From Epiperipatus broadwayi (Eukaryota; Onychophora; Udeonychophora; Euonychophora; Peripatidae), in contig JAQFVV010012512.1 of assembly GCA_028023455.1 (NCBI GenBank), positions 2,449,935-2,513,934 of the forward strand: 64,000 nucleotides of DNA, written 5' to 3'. Position numbers and translations under genes: made by a program. Position 1 is the stretch's first letter, and each line of letters opens with the position of its first letter. Of this stretch, positions 26,348-38,067 are shown one piece after another. The notes under the pieces were generated by a model. That model was not told the DNA's origin and searched no databases. It saw only the letters and a program-made list of their open reading frames with translations.

Positions 26348-26425
26348 GCCTAGTGGTTAGTATAGCTGCCTTCCAAGCAGCTGGCCCGGGTTTGCTTCCC
26401 AGTCAATGCATTTGACATATGAAAA
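26346..26425 (+). mobile_element. tRNA-Gly(UCC)-derived sequence fused to the hAT end
   Basis: From TGGCCTAGTGGTTAGTATAG through the anticodon arm CTGCCTTCCAAGCAG to the 3' acceptor strand TCAATGCA this matches a tRNA-Gly with anticodon TCC. The first part of the acceptor stem and the start of the D arm are missing, replaced by the hAT terminus. The T arm is mutated (GGTTTGCTTCC instead of GGTTCGATTCC), so it is not a functional tRNA gene. It is followed by TTTGACATATG and an A-run, the same tail as the SINE at 59.9 kb, so it is best read as a tRNA-headed SINE. Confidence 0.65.
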
Positions 26426-28214
26426 AAAAAAAAAACAGTCATTTTTTTGTAACCAGAAAATCATTGTTAAATTTTTATTTCGTTTTTTAATGAAATAACT
26501 ATTACTGATTATTTTTCTGCATATTGTAAAAAATATTGAAAATCATTAATATAAAAATAAAAAGTTATCTATAACCTAAAGTATCATTTTTACTCATAGA
26601 AAAAATAATAATAAATAGAGAACAATGGCCCCAAAGGTGGGCTTTTGAAACAAAAAAATGTTTTGACAGGAAGTAATTTTACTTCCCCATCACATATATA
26701 TTTATTCAAGTGAGTATTTTGCATTTGAAAAGTACTATAATAACATAACAGAAACAATATACATTAAGAAATAAATATTCATTATTCTTACTGAAAATAA
26801 TAAACAAGTGAAGAAAATTATGTGTAAATTTATTTGAAGTCTAATCAAAAGACAATATTGCACATGTACACTATCAGTTGATAACTTTAATGATTTTTAA
26901 GACATAACTTTTGAAGGTTTTTTTCAGAAATTCTGCCATCTATGGATGAGAATTGTAATTAAAATGTAAAATGTTTCTAAACCACAAAATTTATTTTTAG
27001 TATTTTGTTAAATTTGTTTTTTGCTATTAAGAAATGCAAGGGGGAAATGATTTCAATGTCATGCATTAAAAATGATAAATCTCATTCACTACTTTTATTA
27101 AATTTATTCTTTTAATTTTTTAAATAATAATAAATTGACTTATTAAATTTAAACACATTTTATATTTCAATTGATTTCTGAAAAAGAAAGAAAAATATTA
27201 AAATATAAGACTTTAAATAAATGAAATACTATCCCCATCTCCCAAAACAAATGTTGTTTTTTTTTTAAAAAATAAAGAAAAGATCAATTAGCAAAACAAA
27301 ATTTTAGAAGCAAATTGAATTGATTCTCATTTTAAAATGAATAATAAAAATGAAAAGAGCAATTATTTTTTAATTATAAACATTACAATAATACTTTTTT
27401 AAAATTATGTTTAGATTTAAAAAATATCAATTTAAAACATATTATGTTGTGAACATGCTTGACAGTGATTAATGTGAAAAAATATAATTCACAAAATGAT
27501 AGATAAAAGAGTAGTAGTAGTTCTATGAAGTGATATTAGAATTAAAGAAAACATATGATGGATGTAAAAACAAGAAAAGTGTGTACATGACTGTTAAGAC
27601 TTAACTATGTTTATATTAATTTAAACAAAAATAACACATTCACCCACTATACATAAACAACACTCATATATCAATAAATGCAAAAAATAATGTGGGCAAA
27701 TGAACCATCTATTTAAACAATTTCGATGTTTAAGTAAATAAAGATTGGTTCATTGAGTTGATTCTATTATTTGCACTTATTGGCATGAATGTTATTTATG
27801 CATAGCTACTAGGGATGTTATTTTGGTTTAAACTTTACACCCATTAAGCTATACATATTTAACATATTTATATTTCAACATGTTAAATTAGTTATTTTCA
27901 AGAATTTTTTAATTTAAATTTAAGAAATTATATCCATGTAAATAGAGATAAATTTTATCTTTTGATGTTGCTACAATGATTGCTAATTGACTATTCTGAT
28001 GCTAGACAAGTATTTTCTATTAACCTATTCAATAGCTCTTTTATTTGGGGTTTAGAAAAGTAAAAAAGGGTTTGCTTTTACTTCAATCTCAATCTGTTAT
28101 ATGGATTTAAACCCAGAAAGTTATTTATTGGTGGATATGAGAATGCAGAATACTAGCATCTTCCTTGACATTCTGCAAATAATGATTAATCATGTCCAGA
28201 GAGTTATATATATA

Positions 28215-28479
28215 TAACCTCTGCTTTTTTCACCTATTTCACTTTATGTACAAATAAATGCCCAGGCACCAATTCTATACAAGATAGAATAAATTTATAA
28301 CTGAAATTGCTTTTCTACTTACTAATAAGATTCTTATGTTGATATTACTTTATGGCTTAGCTCAGTTGGGGTTATAGGGTATGGTAGTTATATAGGATGC
28401 AAATAGGATGATAGAAACATTTATAAATAACAATTCTATAATGTTGATTCAATTGTATTATACACGTCTATTAAGTAAT
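28215..28479. repeat. 265-bp interspersed repeat, copy A
   Basis: It matches 36951-37215 base for base in length, in the same orientation, with only scattered substitutions. It contains TAGCTCAGTTGG (28358-28369), an excellent match to a Pol III A box, but no convincing B box. Its edges lack inverted repeats and TG/CA ends. It could be a SINE piece, a MITE or a solo LTR; I cannot decide. Confidence 0.85.
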
Positions 28480-30979
28480 AAGGACTATTGTGAAATTGAT
28501 AATTATTATACTAAATAAAGTATAGACAATGATGAAGATTGTGTACCTTTTTGCCCTACATCACCCATCTATTCTAAGCAAAGTAAAACATATTTTTGAC
28601 ACTGCAATGTTAAGATCTGTTAACTCTAGACTGTTTAAATAAATGACCTATACTGGCAAATCTATAAATTCTATAATTATATTATATTAAGCATATGTGT
28701 GTGTGTGGAAATGGACAATTGAATGCATATAATAAAACAATTCATATGGGATATTATTTCAACAAAACATTTATTATAAGAAACTTTATTTTATAACACA
28801 TTGATGATGATTTTAATATTTCCCTTATTGTAACACAAACTTGATTAATATTGTTATATAAATTTAAGTGACAGTTTTATTATTATTTTCCTTTTCATTA
28901 AATAAAGTAAAAATTTTCTAAGTTAATATTACATTCATACTGGAGGATGAATTGTTAATAATGATAATAAATGAGATATTGATAATATATGAAATATGAT
29001 TTAATAATTTTTTATAATTAATAATATTAGTAATTGTCTTCTTCAATATTTCTTTGTTTACCATATTTTTGAGTATGTGCGCTTTTACAAAATTACAAAT
29101 ACAATACATTTATAAATTACAATTTCTACTAGTTTATTTACGAAACGGATGGTACAATAAGTTAATCATTAAACTAATGATCTTATTTAAAACATATTAT
29201 AAAAATCTATAAAATATTTATCTGATATAATCAGCATATATTGTCTGATGATAACTACATCCAAATGAAGAAAGGGAGGGGAATAATAATAACTAAACAT
29301 TCACATATATATGCGTGAGGGTTAATCAAAATTTCTAAACTCAAATTTGACTCATTAATATAATATCCACTAACTTTTAAGACACAAAGGTTACAGAACT
29401 TAGCCAACCTATCATTAATAAATGGAGCATATGCCACTTCAATTAAAAGGAAAAGAAAATACAACTATTTCAGCATATGCTTTCAAATAAGTAAGTACAC
29501 TAACTACCCACGATTTAATAAGCAAATAATCAGGAGAGTATAACTCAGTCCACATAATAAAAGCATCCCTCGATCTCTTCTATATCCAAATGCACTAAAC
29601 GTATTTTCTACATAAACAAATTTATAAACAGACAAAATTTTAAGTCTCTATTGTTTTAACAAATGGCATCAAATGAAATTGATATAAAAATAAAATACAA
29701 CTTTGAAAAATAATTTATGACAGTACATACACACCCGAATATATGATTATATATAATATGATTTTTAAATCATATAAGATAATAAACTGTCATATTACAA
29801 TAATAATAAGTTACACCAAGCATAACAAAAAATTATCTATCTATTATAAGCAATAAGAAGAAATACCTATCAACATTTAATCATTAAATATTGAGGATTT
29901 TTTTAGACTTGAAAGTTTGAACGAAAGTATATACCCTGCTTCCAACGATAACAATGAATTACAACATTAAAAGAAATACAAATGTTGCTCTTACCAGCTG
30001 AAGAATAATTTGAAAAGAGCTACAATAGTTTCCAATATTTTAGAATCTCCTAATAAACATCATAAACAACATTGGTATGCAATGGAATTATTTTATTAAT
30101 CACAAGAAACAAAATCTCTGACTCGGTAAAATAATCCTAGTAAAAGTTTATGACTTTATTCCTTTAGTTTTTAGTACTTAATATAATTTTTATTAACCAT
30201 TATCAATGATTCATCCATGCATGTATATGTTGTTATAATAAAATACTAAATATTGTTAAGTTATGCATTTAATTACTCCTTTTTTTATATGTGCGAATAG
30301 TAAAGTTCTTTGGTATATATAACTATCCTCCTGATATAAGAGTTAAAATAGACAAATCCTTTTGTTTTAATTTTATTTTGCATAATATAAACAAAAAATT
30401 ATTAATGGAGATTCCATAAAGCATTCCACTACAGTGTTTAATACAATTTTTTTTAGTTATCTTCATTTTTAATAATTTTTTATAATCCCAATATTATTTA
30501 TTCATGGTAAATATGTTAAAATAAATTATAATTAATAATCTTACATAATATCCATGCATTTTTAAATACAGTAAACTTAGACCATCAGTTGATAAAAGCT
30601 AGAGCTGGGTATCTTAAAAATTTAGCTCTCCATGTATATTTTTCCTTCTAGTAGTATGATATAATTATCCATAGGAATAGTAGTAAATCTTCATGATATT
30701 TAGTTCACTTATCTTACTATTTTTTTTACAGAATTATTCTATTTTCCATAATGATTTTTTTACACCTTCCTTCTTGGAATCTCTTGTCAAAAAAAAAACT
30801 CTCCCACACTTTCTTTTTTATTATAATCAACTTGGCAATATGCCAGAATTTTCTGGCTTATAAAATGTCAATAATAAAACATTGGAACGAAAGAAAAAAA
30901 ATTAAATATTAAATATTAACTTACAAATGCTACCTAATAATAAACAGATAACCTTTGCAATTTTAAATATAAGATTTCA

Positions 30980-33900
30980 AGTAATCATCATTATCAACCA
31001 TTATCAATCCACTGCAGGATGAAGGTCTCTCCAAGTTTAATCCATCTTCTCCGATCTTTAGCTTCTCTTCTCCACATCACCCCTACACATTTTCTTATTT
31101 CATCCATCCATCTTACATGTGGTCTCCTTCTGGGTCTTTTACAATCTCTTGGAATCCAGTTTAAAATTTCAATTGTCCATCTATTATCATCTCTTCTAGC
31201 AATATGTCCAGCCCAACTCCACTTCAATCTTTTAATTTTTTCAATGAGGTCAATAACACCTGTTTGTTCTCTTACCCATACATTGCGTTTTCGATCTCTT
31301 CTTGTTACTCCCAACATACATCTCTCCATACTTCTTTGAGTGGTGTGAAGTCTTTGTATTGATCTTCTATTAAGTGTCCAAGTCTCAGATCCATAAGTAA
31401 GAACTGGTAAAACACATTTGTTAAAAACCTTTCTTTTCAAACACATAGGCATATTTCCTTTTAATATCAAGTTATTTCTACCAAAAGCACTCCAACCAAG
31501 TTTAATTCTATGATTAATTTCCTCTATTATGTTTCCATCTGTATTAATAATCTGACCAAGGTATTTGTAACTCTTAACTTCTTCTAATTCATCATAATCA
31601 ATCTTTATTTTCATATTTTGAGCAAATCGATTAAACATTACTTTAGTCTTTTTAACATTTATCTTTAGTCCTACTTTCCTACTTTCATCTGATAACTCCT
31701 GCAACATTTCCTGCAGCTCGGAAGCATTATTTGCAAAAACAACTACATCATCTGCAAAATCTAAATGACTTAAATAATCTCCATTTACTTTCACTCCTTT
31801 AGTTTCCCATTTTAATCCATAAAATACTTCTTGCAGCACTGCTGTAAAAAGTTTTGGAGATATGAAGTCACCTTGTCTTACACCTTTCTCAATGTTGACT
31901 TTCCCAGTATCATTATGTAATCTAATTGTTGCTGTTGCATTTTTATAAATATTCTTTAAAATATGACAATATCCTGGATCTATACCTTGATGATCCAATG
32001 CTTTAATCACTGAAGAAATGTTTATAGAATCAAATGCCTTTTCATAATCTACAAATCCAAAACATAATGACAACTCATATTCATTTGTCCTTTCTATAAC
32101 TTCTCTCAATACTTGAATATGATCTACTGTACTAAAACCACTTTTAAATCCAGCTTGTTCTCTTGGTTGGTGAAAATCCAAGGTTCTCTGTAGACGAGTT
32201 GTAATTATCTTGGTAAAATTTTTATATAAAACTGATAAAAGGCTGATAGGTCTGTAATTTCTAATATCTTCTTTATCACCTTTTTTAAATATTAATATTA
32301 TTACTGCATTCTTCCAATTATCTGGTACATCTTTATCATTTAGACATTTGGTATATAACTTTGCTAATATTTTTTCTGTTTCTTCACCTGCTTCTTTTAA
32401 TATATCAATTATAATTCCATCACTACCTGGAGCCTTTCCTTTTTTCATACATTTAATTGCATTTCTCACTTCTTCATTTAAAATTCTGGGCAATTCGGAA
32501 GATGTAATAGATATAGGAGGTACTTGTTCTTTATTACTATATAATTCTTGATAAAAATCTTCTACCAATTTCATAATGTCATCCCTCTTTTTAGTAATAA
32601 TTCCATCTTTTTTCCTTATTGCAGATATAAATTTCCTACCAATACCAAAATGTTGTTTTACATTCTTAAGACTTTTATTTTCTTCTACAGCTTTTCTTGC
32701 TAGTTCACAGTTATACTTTCTTATATCATTTTCAACTCTTTTCCGCACCATTTTACAAAATTCGAGATATTCCATTCTTTTTAATGCATCATTCTTGCAT
32801 ATCTTCATATTCCTTCTTTTCTTCATAAGTTCTCTAGTCTCAGTAGAAATTTTATTAGTCAATTGCTGCTTTTTTCTACTAGCTATCTTTGTTGCAGTTT
32901 TTAAAAGTGTATCAGTTATTTTCATATTAATTTCATTCAAATCTGAATCATGTTCAAAATCTACTAATACTTGAAACCGATTTGTAAGTTCTAATTTAAA
33001 TTCATTAGAATGTTTCTGAAGATTAGGAATATCAACTGTAAATATAGTTTTTCTTAATAATTTTTGTCTCTCTAGTTTTACATTAACATGTATCTTACCC
33101 CTTACTAATCGATGATCACTTCCTGTGTTAAATTTATTAAGAACATTACAATCTTGAAATATGTATTTCCTGTTAGTCAAAATATAATCCAATTCTGCTG
33201 TACCTTCATTTGGATGTTTCCATGTCCATTTCCTTCTAACATTTTTCTCAAAAAAAGAATTCATAATATAAAGTTTTTCCTTCTCTGTAAACTCCACAAG
33301 TCTATGTCCTCTCTCATTTCTATTACCATAACCAAAATTACCTACAACACTTTCATCTTTCATTTGTTTACCAATTCTAGCATTAAAATCTCCCATAACA
33401 ATTTTAAAATGTTGTTTACTCTGATCAAAAGCCTTTTGTACATCCATATAAAAATCTTCTACTACTTCATCACTGTGAGAACTTGTTGGGGCATAAACCT
33501 GAATTATCTGCATTTGATATCTGCTATTAAGTTGTATAACTAATCTTGCCACTCTGTCTGATACACCATTAATCTCCACAATATTGTTCTTCCACTTTTT
33601 ATTTATAATGAATCCTACTCCACTTGTATTTCCAATATTTGTGCCTTTATAATAGAGCATATGTCCACTTTTTAAATCAATTGTCTCTTCACCTTTTCTT
33701 CTAACTTCACAAAGTCCAATAATATCCCATTTAATATAAGAGAGTTCTTCTTCTAATTCTTGCAATCTTCCTTCACTTGAAAGTGATCTGCAGTTGTAAG
33801 TACCTAAATAAAAAGCCATCATCAAATGGCAGCCTGGGTCCGCCTCCAGGATATTCTTAGCACCCTCCGCCTTCGGCCACCAACCGCTGCCTTGGTTGGT

Positions 33901-34260
33901 GACTTTACAGCCTCCTGGGATTAAGGGCCATGCTTTATTTTTGTCTGTCATAATTATATAATTGGGAAAATCTTTATCATTTACACAAACATTCATTCTG
34001 CCTTATCAGGCACTGAGAAGAAAGACCATGGTGTTTCTTGATCTTAAACTCAGAGGTAAAAAGCCAATAAACTCACCACGCTGGCTAATGCGTGTTGGTG
34101 AGCAGCCCATCCATGTTCGTATACTATATGAATAAACATATAGTAATAACAGCTGCAACGACAAGAACGTATGGAGTGGACATTAGGAATTTGCCTGCTC
34201 GGTTCCTTTAAGGCCTCCAAGAGAAATCAAAGGGTCTCCTTTCAGTTAATAGCAAACTCC
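30980..34260 (-). mobile_element. RTE-type non-LTR retrotransposon copy 2, apparently full length
   Basis: About 3.28 kb on the minus strand, the same length as copy 3. The 5' end at 34259 is the shared GAGTTTGCTATTAACTGAA. A leader of about 260 bases precedes the ORF, and the 3' end is a short TGATAATGATGAT-type tail after the stop, as is usual for RTE elements, which end in short tandem repeats rather than long poly(A). It lies inside the proposed intron, antisense to the host gene. A target-site duplication could not be fixed by eye. The uninterrupted ORF suggests a young, possibly competent copy. Confidence 0.85.
30994..33996 (-). CDS. RTE retrotransposon polyprotein (APE endonuclease + reverse transcriptase), intact
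   Basis: A 1000-residue single ORF encoding the enzyme for target-primed reverse transcription. The apurinic-type endonuclease spans about residues 64-300: Asn in TYNCRS (66-71), catalytic Glu97 in LCEVRRK, Tyr168 in VYAPTS, GDFNAR (Asp203, Asn205), and Ser-Asp-His 293-295 in GSDHRLV. The reverse transcriptase spans about 480-820: APGSDGI (522-528), [12 protein letters not shown] (580-591), motif [10 protein letters not shown] with Asp650, motif B RQGD 707-710, motif C FADD 747-750, and YLGQII (812-817). The Arg/Trp-rich C-terminus resembles that of RTE proteins often annotated as craniofacial development protein 2-like. A second possible start is Met16 ([10 protein letters not shown]); in copy 3 the frame before it is not preserved, so Met16 may be the real start. 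All expected catalytic residues are present. Confidence 0.92.
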   Translation of the reverse strand: MNVCVNDKDFPNYIIMTDKNKAWPLIPGGCKVTNQGSGWWPKAEGAKNILEADPGCHLMMAFYLGTYNCRSLSSEGRLQELEEELSYIKWDIIGLCEVRRKGEETIDLKSGHMLYYKGTNIGNTSGVGFIINKKWKNNIVEINGVSDRVARLVIQLNSRYQMQIIQVYAPTSSHSDEVVEDFYMDVQKAFDQSKQHFKIVMGDFNARIGKQMKDESVVGNFGYGNRNERGHRLVEFTEKEKLYIMNSFFEKNVRRKWTWKHPNEGTAELDYILTNRKYIFQDCNVLNKFNTGSDHRLVRGKIHVNVKLERQKLLRKTIFTVDIPNLQKHSNEFKLELTNRFQVLVDFEHDSDLNEINMKITDTLLKTATKIASRKKQQLTNKISTETRELMKKRRNMKICKNDALKRMEYLEFCKMVRKRVENDIRKYNCELARKAVEENKSLKNVKQHFGIGRKFISAIRKKDGIITKKRDDIMKLVEDFYQELYSNKEQVPPISITSSELPRILNEEVRNAIKCMKKGKAPGSDGIIIDILKEAGEETEKILAKLYTKCLNDKDVPDNWKNAVIILIFKKGDKEDIRNYRPISLLSVLYKNFTKIITTRLQRTLDFHQPREQAGFKSGFSTVDHIQVLREVIERTNEYELSLCFGFVDYEKAFDSINISSVIKALDHQGIDPGYCHILKNIYKNATATIRLHNDTGKVNIEKGVRQGDFISPKLFTAVLQEVFYGLKWETKGVKVNGDYLSHLDFADDVVVFANNASELQEMLQELSDESRKVGLKINVKKTKVMFNRFAQNMKIKIDYDELEEVKSYKYLGQIINTDGNIIEEINHRIKLGWSAFGRNNLILKGNMPMCLKRKVFNKCVLPVLTYGSETWTLNRRSIQRLHTTQRSMERCMLGVTRRDRKRNVWVREQTGVIDLIEKIKRLKWSWAGHIARRDDNRWTIEILNWIPRDCKRPRRRPHVRWMDEIRKCVGVMWRREAKDRRRWIKLGETFILQWIDNG

Positions 34261-34795
34261 TTAATAAAATATAAAAAAAATCATTCTAATTAATGGTATA
34301 TGTGTGTATCTGTTTTCTATGGCATATTAATTCTGCTACTACAATTTGGACATTATAAGTAAGAGTATAAAATATGAATAAAGTGTGAGATGATGTAAAA
34401 TGAACATACACCCACATATACAAGATAAATCTTAGATGGGAGTAGAAAATGAGTGAGAAAACCAATGAACAAACACCTGCTATGGTTCTCCTATTAATTT
34501 AGCTATCATACTAACAAACCCTGATATTGTCCATCTTCCTCTTCCACTACCAGACACATATAACCTAAAATTTTAACAACTGGTACACCCAACTAAAGTC
34601 TTAATAATTTTTAAAACCAAATTATATCACAATTCTTTTTTTCCAATAGTTATCTCTAGCCATTATTAGCATGAATGTAAACTTCCCACATTTCTTCCTG
34701 GTGCCAACCTGGAAGGTCACAGTCCCCCTTTTTTATAAAAAAATAAATGAATTGGACAAACAACAACAAATATTATTAGCATATCAAATTTCACA
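34260..34795. other. Spacer between RTE copy 2 and the repeat-bearing frame
   Basis: AT-rich; no motif recognised. Confidence 0.5.
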
Positions 34796-36151
34796 CTAAG
34801 ATTGGTTTACAATTGGAAAATTATGCTTGTGCAACAAACATTCATGCTCATTAATATCTTTTTTATTTACATATTCTTTAAGAAAATCTACATTAATCAG
34901 ATCATCTTCTATCATTTTAAGTTTGATCTTAGCTTTTCCAATTTCTTTTTCCTCATCAATAATTTTTCTGCCAAGATTTAAATTAAATATCTTTTCATTT
35001 ATTCTTTTAAATTTTACATTTGTTTTCCCAATATCTCTTATATAATCTACACCTTCACTAAGATAACTTATCTTAATCTTCTCTCTACTCAACTTCTTGA
35101 ATTTTACTTTAATTTTCTTCATATTTTTATTGTGATTAAGTATTTCTCTAAGAAAATCTACTTTAATTTTCTCCTTATTTTTAAATTTAAGTTTTATTTT
35201 GGTTTTACCTAAATCTGTATTCTAATCAACTTCTACTTTCATAAAATTTACAGTAGGCACTGTATCCTTAATTCTTGTGAATAATATTTCTTTATAAATA
35301 TTAAATTTTAAATAAATATTTTCATAATTATTACTAGATTTCTGAACTATATTTTGTGTTTTATCTTTAAATTTATTACTGGTATTATCCATAATCTTTG
35401 GTAATTCATTGTCTAATAACTTTGGTTTTTTTTCTCCTAAAGAATTTAATTTTATTTCTACAGATTCATCAACTTTTTTATCCTCACTATAGTATTCACC
35501 AAAGGTTTTAAGTTTATCTATGTCCTCTTTATCAACTAACTTTTCATAGGATTTATTCATTCCTATAATATTATTAGTCAACTTATCAGATTCCTTGGGT
35601 TCTTTTAATATCTTATCATGTGATTTACTATTTTCATTAACTTCTTCAACAGACTCTTTACTTTTTTTCCATTGATTTTGAAAAATCAAGTCCACTTTTT
35701 CTGATTGACTAGAAATATTCAATACTATTTCCTCAACAGAATTTTGAGACTTTGAACTTATCCCTAACTGTTTTTGTGATATCTCTCATGATTTTTCTCT
35801 ATTTGACCTCATTTCTGCAGTTTCTGACACTAGTTTTGTGTTATATGACTTCATTTTTGATATTAGTTCTGCTTGACCTGATATCATTTCTGCAAACATC
35901 TCTTTTGACTTTTCTCTATCTTTTACTCGACCAGACTTTAGTTCTTTTAGTACTAATAATATCTCTCTTAACCACATCAGCACATCACCATCTATGGTTT
36001 TAAGGACAGTATCTCTCGTCTTATTAGATTCTCCATGGGACATATCCATGGTTTCATTTCCTGATTCAAGGTCAGGAGACAATGCAACAATGTCTGGAGA
36101 TGGTGTCTCTTGAGACCCACCCAAACTATCATATAAGTTAAACTTTTCCAT
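34796..36151 (-). pseudogene. Unrecognised 452-codon frame with tandem 30-residue repeats, two in-frame stops
   Basis: Three minus-strand ORFs (36151-35786, 35722-35222, 35122-34796) lie in the same reading frame, separated only by a TGA at 35786-35788 and a TAG at 35222-35224, so one protein of about 450 residues once spanned the region. The N-terminus (MEKFNLYDSLGGSQETPSPD) is acidic and Ser/Pro-rich. A helical, coiled-coil-like part follows (LREILLVLKELKSGRVKDRE and beyond), then a Lys/Glu/Asn-rich middle. The C-terminal third holds about four units of roughly 30 residues sharing GK(T/A)(K/N)(I/V)K(L/F)K and a later NVDFL(R/K)E-like block. No zinc knuckle, protease or polymerase motif was seen. 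It could be a Gag-like protein of a non-autonomous element or a retrocopy; I do not recognise the family. Confidence 0.55.
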
Positions 36152-36950
36152 TATATATAGTCTTTTAAAATTTATTAATTTAATACTCTAAGAAAATAAG
36201 GTTCACCAGCTCCAACCTCCACCAAATCAACAATCCAAATTCATCATCATCATTCAAAACTACACAGAATTTCTACAATTTTATTCAATTTTATTTTTCC
36301 ATATAATGTTTGATTTCCACACACACATAAACAAGAAAACATTAAGTTTTAATCAGATAACATCGATCCAAACATACTTGGAATTATCAACTAGATTTTG
36401 CATGATCCACTATGGTTGTATTGCAAATTATATCAATTTAAATTATTGATAAAGCTAAAATAATTCAAACATGTTCATTTATCTTTATGCTGTGCTGGAT
36501 GCATTCAAATATTACAACCAGAAACAACAGCATTATGCCAATTTCATTCATAAGGTTTTAAATAATGACAATGCCTAAACCAATATTGCCATCACTACAA
36601 TTAGATAGTTACAATCACTTATATCTTTCACACTAACCAATCAAGTTTCTCCACAATTGTTTGTGCTAAAACCTAATTCATGTGGACACTAACTATCAAT
36701 CAAGCTTACTATATTAAGATCCAAACTACTATGGCAATCAACCAATCATCAATCCATCAAGTCCAATACATTGCATGCCAAAATCAATTCTATCATGAAC
36801 CAACCATTAACTAATTGTGCTGCCATGTTGCACACCATTTACATACTATGGTTGAATTTGGTGCTACAAATTCAAATTATGGGTTGTGTAATAATTATAA
36901 CCCTGTAAACATATCATGCCGTCCACATTGCATGCCATTTACCCACCCTG
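36152..36950. other. Leader-like region upstream of the repeat-bearing frame
   Basis: TATATATA lies about 10 bases before the start codon at 36151. The plus strand is richer in C (CAATC, CCATC words) than its surroundings, so the minus strand is G/T-rich, unlike the A-rich coding part. No gene recognised. Confidence 0.4.
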
Positions 36951-37215
36951 TAACCTCTGCTTTCTTCACCTATTTCACTTTATGTACAAATAAATGCCCA
37001 GGCAACAATTCTATACAAGATAGAATAAATTTATAACTGAAATTGCTTTTCTACTTACTAATAAGATTCTTATGTTGATATTACTCTATGGCTTAGCTCA
37101 GTTGGGGTTATAGGATATGGTAGTCATATAGGATGCAAATAGGGTGATAGAAACATTTATAAATAACAATTCTATAATGTTCATTCAATTATATTATACG
37201 CATCTATTAAGTAAT
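36951..37215. repeat. 265-bp interspersed repeat, copy B
   Basis: Equal in length to copy A at 28215-28479 and nearly identical. The A-box-like TAGCTCAGTTGG is at 37094-37105. It lies about 800 bases upstream of the 452-codon frame. Flanks of A and B are unrelated apart from A/T runs, so they are independent insertions or the ends of one 9 kb unit later interrupted by RTE copy 2. Confidence 0.85.
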
Positions 37216-37335
37216 TATATATAAGTGTGTAAAAATATGTAGGGGAGGAAAATAATTTTAGAAAATAATATTTAAAATAGTATCTAATATTTTTTGTTAT
37301 TAATAGCAAAATTTATTTGTCTTTTTCTTTTTTAG

Positions 37336-37411
37336 ATTTGCGAACACATACGTACTTGGAGATGATGATCAGTATTATTCGTCTATTATTTCACTTAAAA
37401 AAATTGTGTAA
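37336..37411 (+). CDS. Candidate terminal exon of the same host gene
   Basis: The block follows a strong acceptor (TTTTTCTTTTTTAG). One base completes the split codon left by the exon ending at 24211 (TT plus A gives Leu). Then come 24 codons, FANTYVLGDDDQ and YYSSIISLKKIV, and a TAA stop at 37409-37411. No consensus donor precedes the stop. ATTAAA-type poly(A) signals occur about 50 and 110 bases downstream. The phase match between two independently spotted exon candidates is the main support. The exon is short, and an alternative downstream partner for the first exon cannot be excluded. Confidence 0.45.
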
Positions 37412-37906
37412 ATTTTATAAAACTTGACAGAAAGTTTCAATTTATTTTATTTTCATTAAAATTGTTATCTGTTTTATTTAATGCAGTAATTATTTGTTTG
37501 ATTTTTACTACATTAAACAAACAATCAAATAGTTTATTGTTCAGAAAGACATAAGAAGTATGTGCACTGGAAATTTCAGCAATCTAATCATCATTTTTGG
37601 GCTCCAAAATCTGCCACTTTCCTATTGCACTAAACAATACAGTCACATACTATATCAATATTTCTTAGAAAATAATATATGTTATTTATTCAAGATGATT
37701 TTCCAAAGTAATAATAGCTTAATTTAAAATCAATCATTATAATAAATATCAGCTTTTGCTGCAATTCTCTTTAATTTATAACCTTTTTTAACCATAGAAA
37801 TGATATTCTGTATTTAAAATAACATGAAATACTTAGATGAAGTCTACTTAATTATTTACATACATTAGGCAGTTGTGATCTAAACAATTACATAAGTATT
37901 ATTTTA

Positions 37907-38067
37907 GTTATGTAATGAGCGCACAAATAAGCTCTTAACAAGCTTTGCAAAATATCCCCAACCCCAGATCTCTTTTTGCTACTGGAAACCAGTAGTAGAA
38001 GCTGGTCTGGGGTTGGGAATATTCTGCAAAACTTGTTAAGAGCTTATTTGTGAGCTCATTATATAAC
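37907..38067. repeat. 161-bp near-perfect palindrome
   Basis: Inverted arms of about 79 bases meet at a 3-base centre AAA (37986-37988). The arms start GTTATGTAATGAG on the left and GTTATATAATGAG on the right (reverse complement). They share CACAAATAAGCTCTTAACAA and CCCAACCCCAGA, with about ten mismatches in all, mostly near the centre. It could extrude as a cruciform or give a long hairpin RNA. The most likely origin is a foldback MITE. Confidence 0.95.

Larger units (their letters stand above)
24212..37335 (+). other. Inferred 13.1 kb phase-2 intron loaded with mobile DNA
   Basis: It starts GTAAGT and ends in a long pyrimidine tract, TTTTTCTTTTTTAG. Inside are a hAT/tRNA-Gly junction, two copies of a 265-bp repeat, an intact RTE element and a 452-codon repeat-bearing frame; the last two lie antisense to the proposed gene. 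Stretches 24212-25100, 26411-28214 and 28480-30979 show nothing further that I recognise. The intron is real only if the two flanking exons are. Confidence 0.5.

Noticed and set aside
31019-33543. Several plus-strand ORFs of 67-143 residues
   Set aside because: They lie antisense to the intact RTE ORF and their hydrophobic composition is the shadow of its A-rich codons. Similar minus-strand shadows lie across RTE copy 3.
28215-37215. The 265-bp repeats as LTRs of one retrotransposon
   Set aside because: No TG/CA ends, no primer-binding site or polypurine tract at the expected sides, and no pol genes between them other than the unrelated RTE insertion. Kept only as an open possibility.
24058-37411. 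A named gene symbol for the two-exon gene
   Set aside because: The 75 visible residues did not match any family I could name with confidence, so the symbol was left blank.
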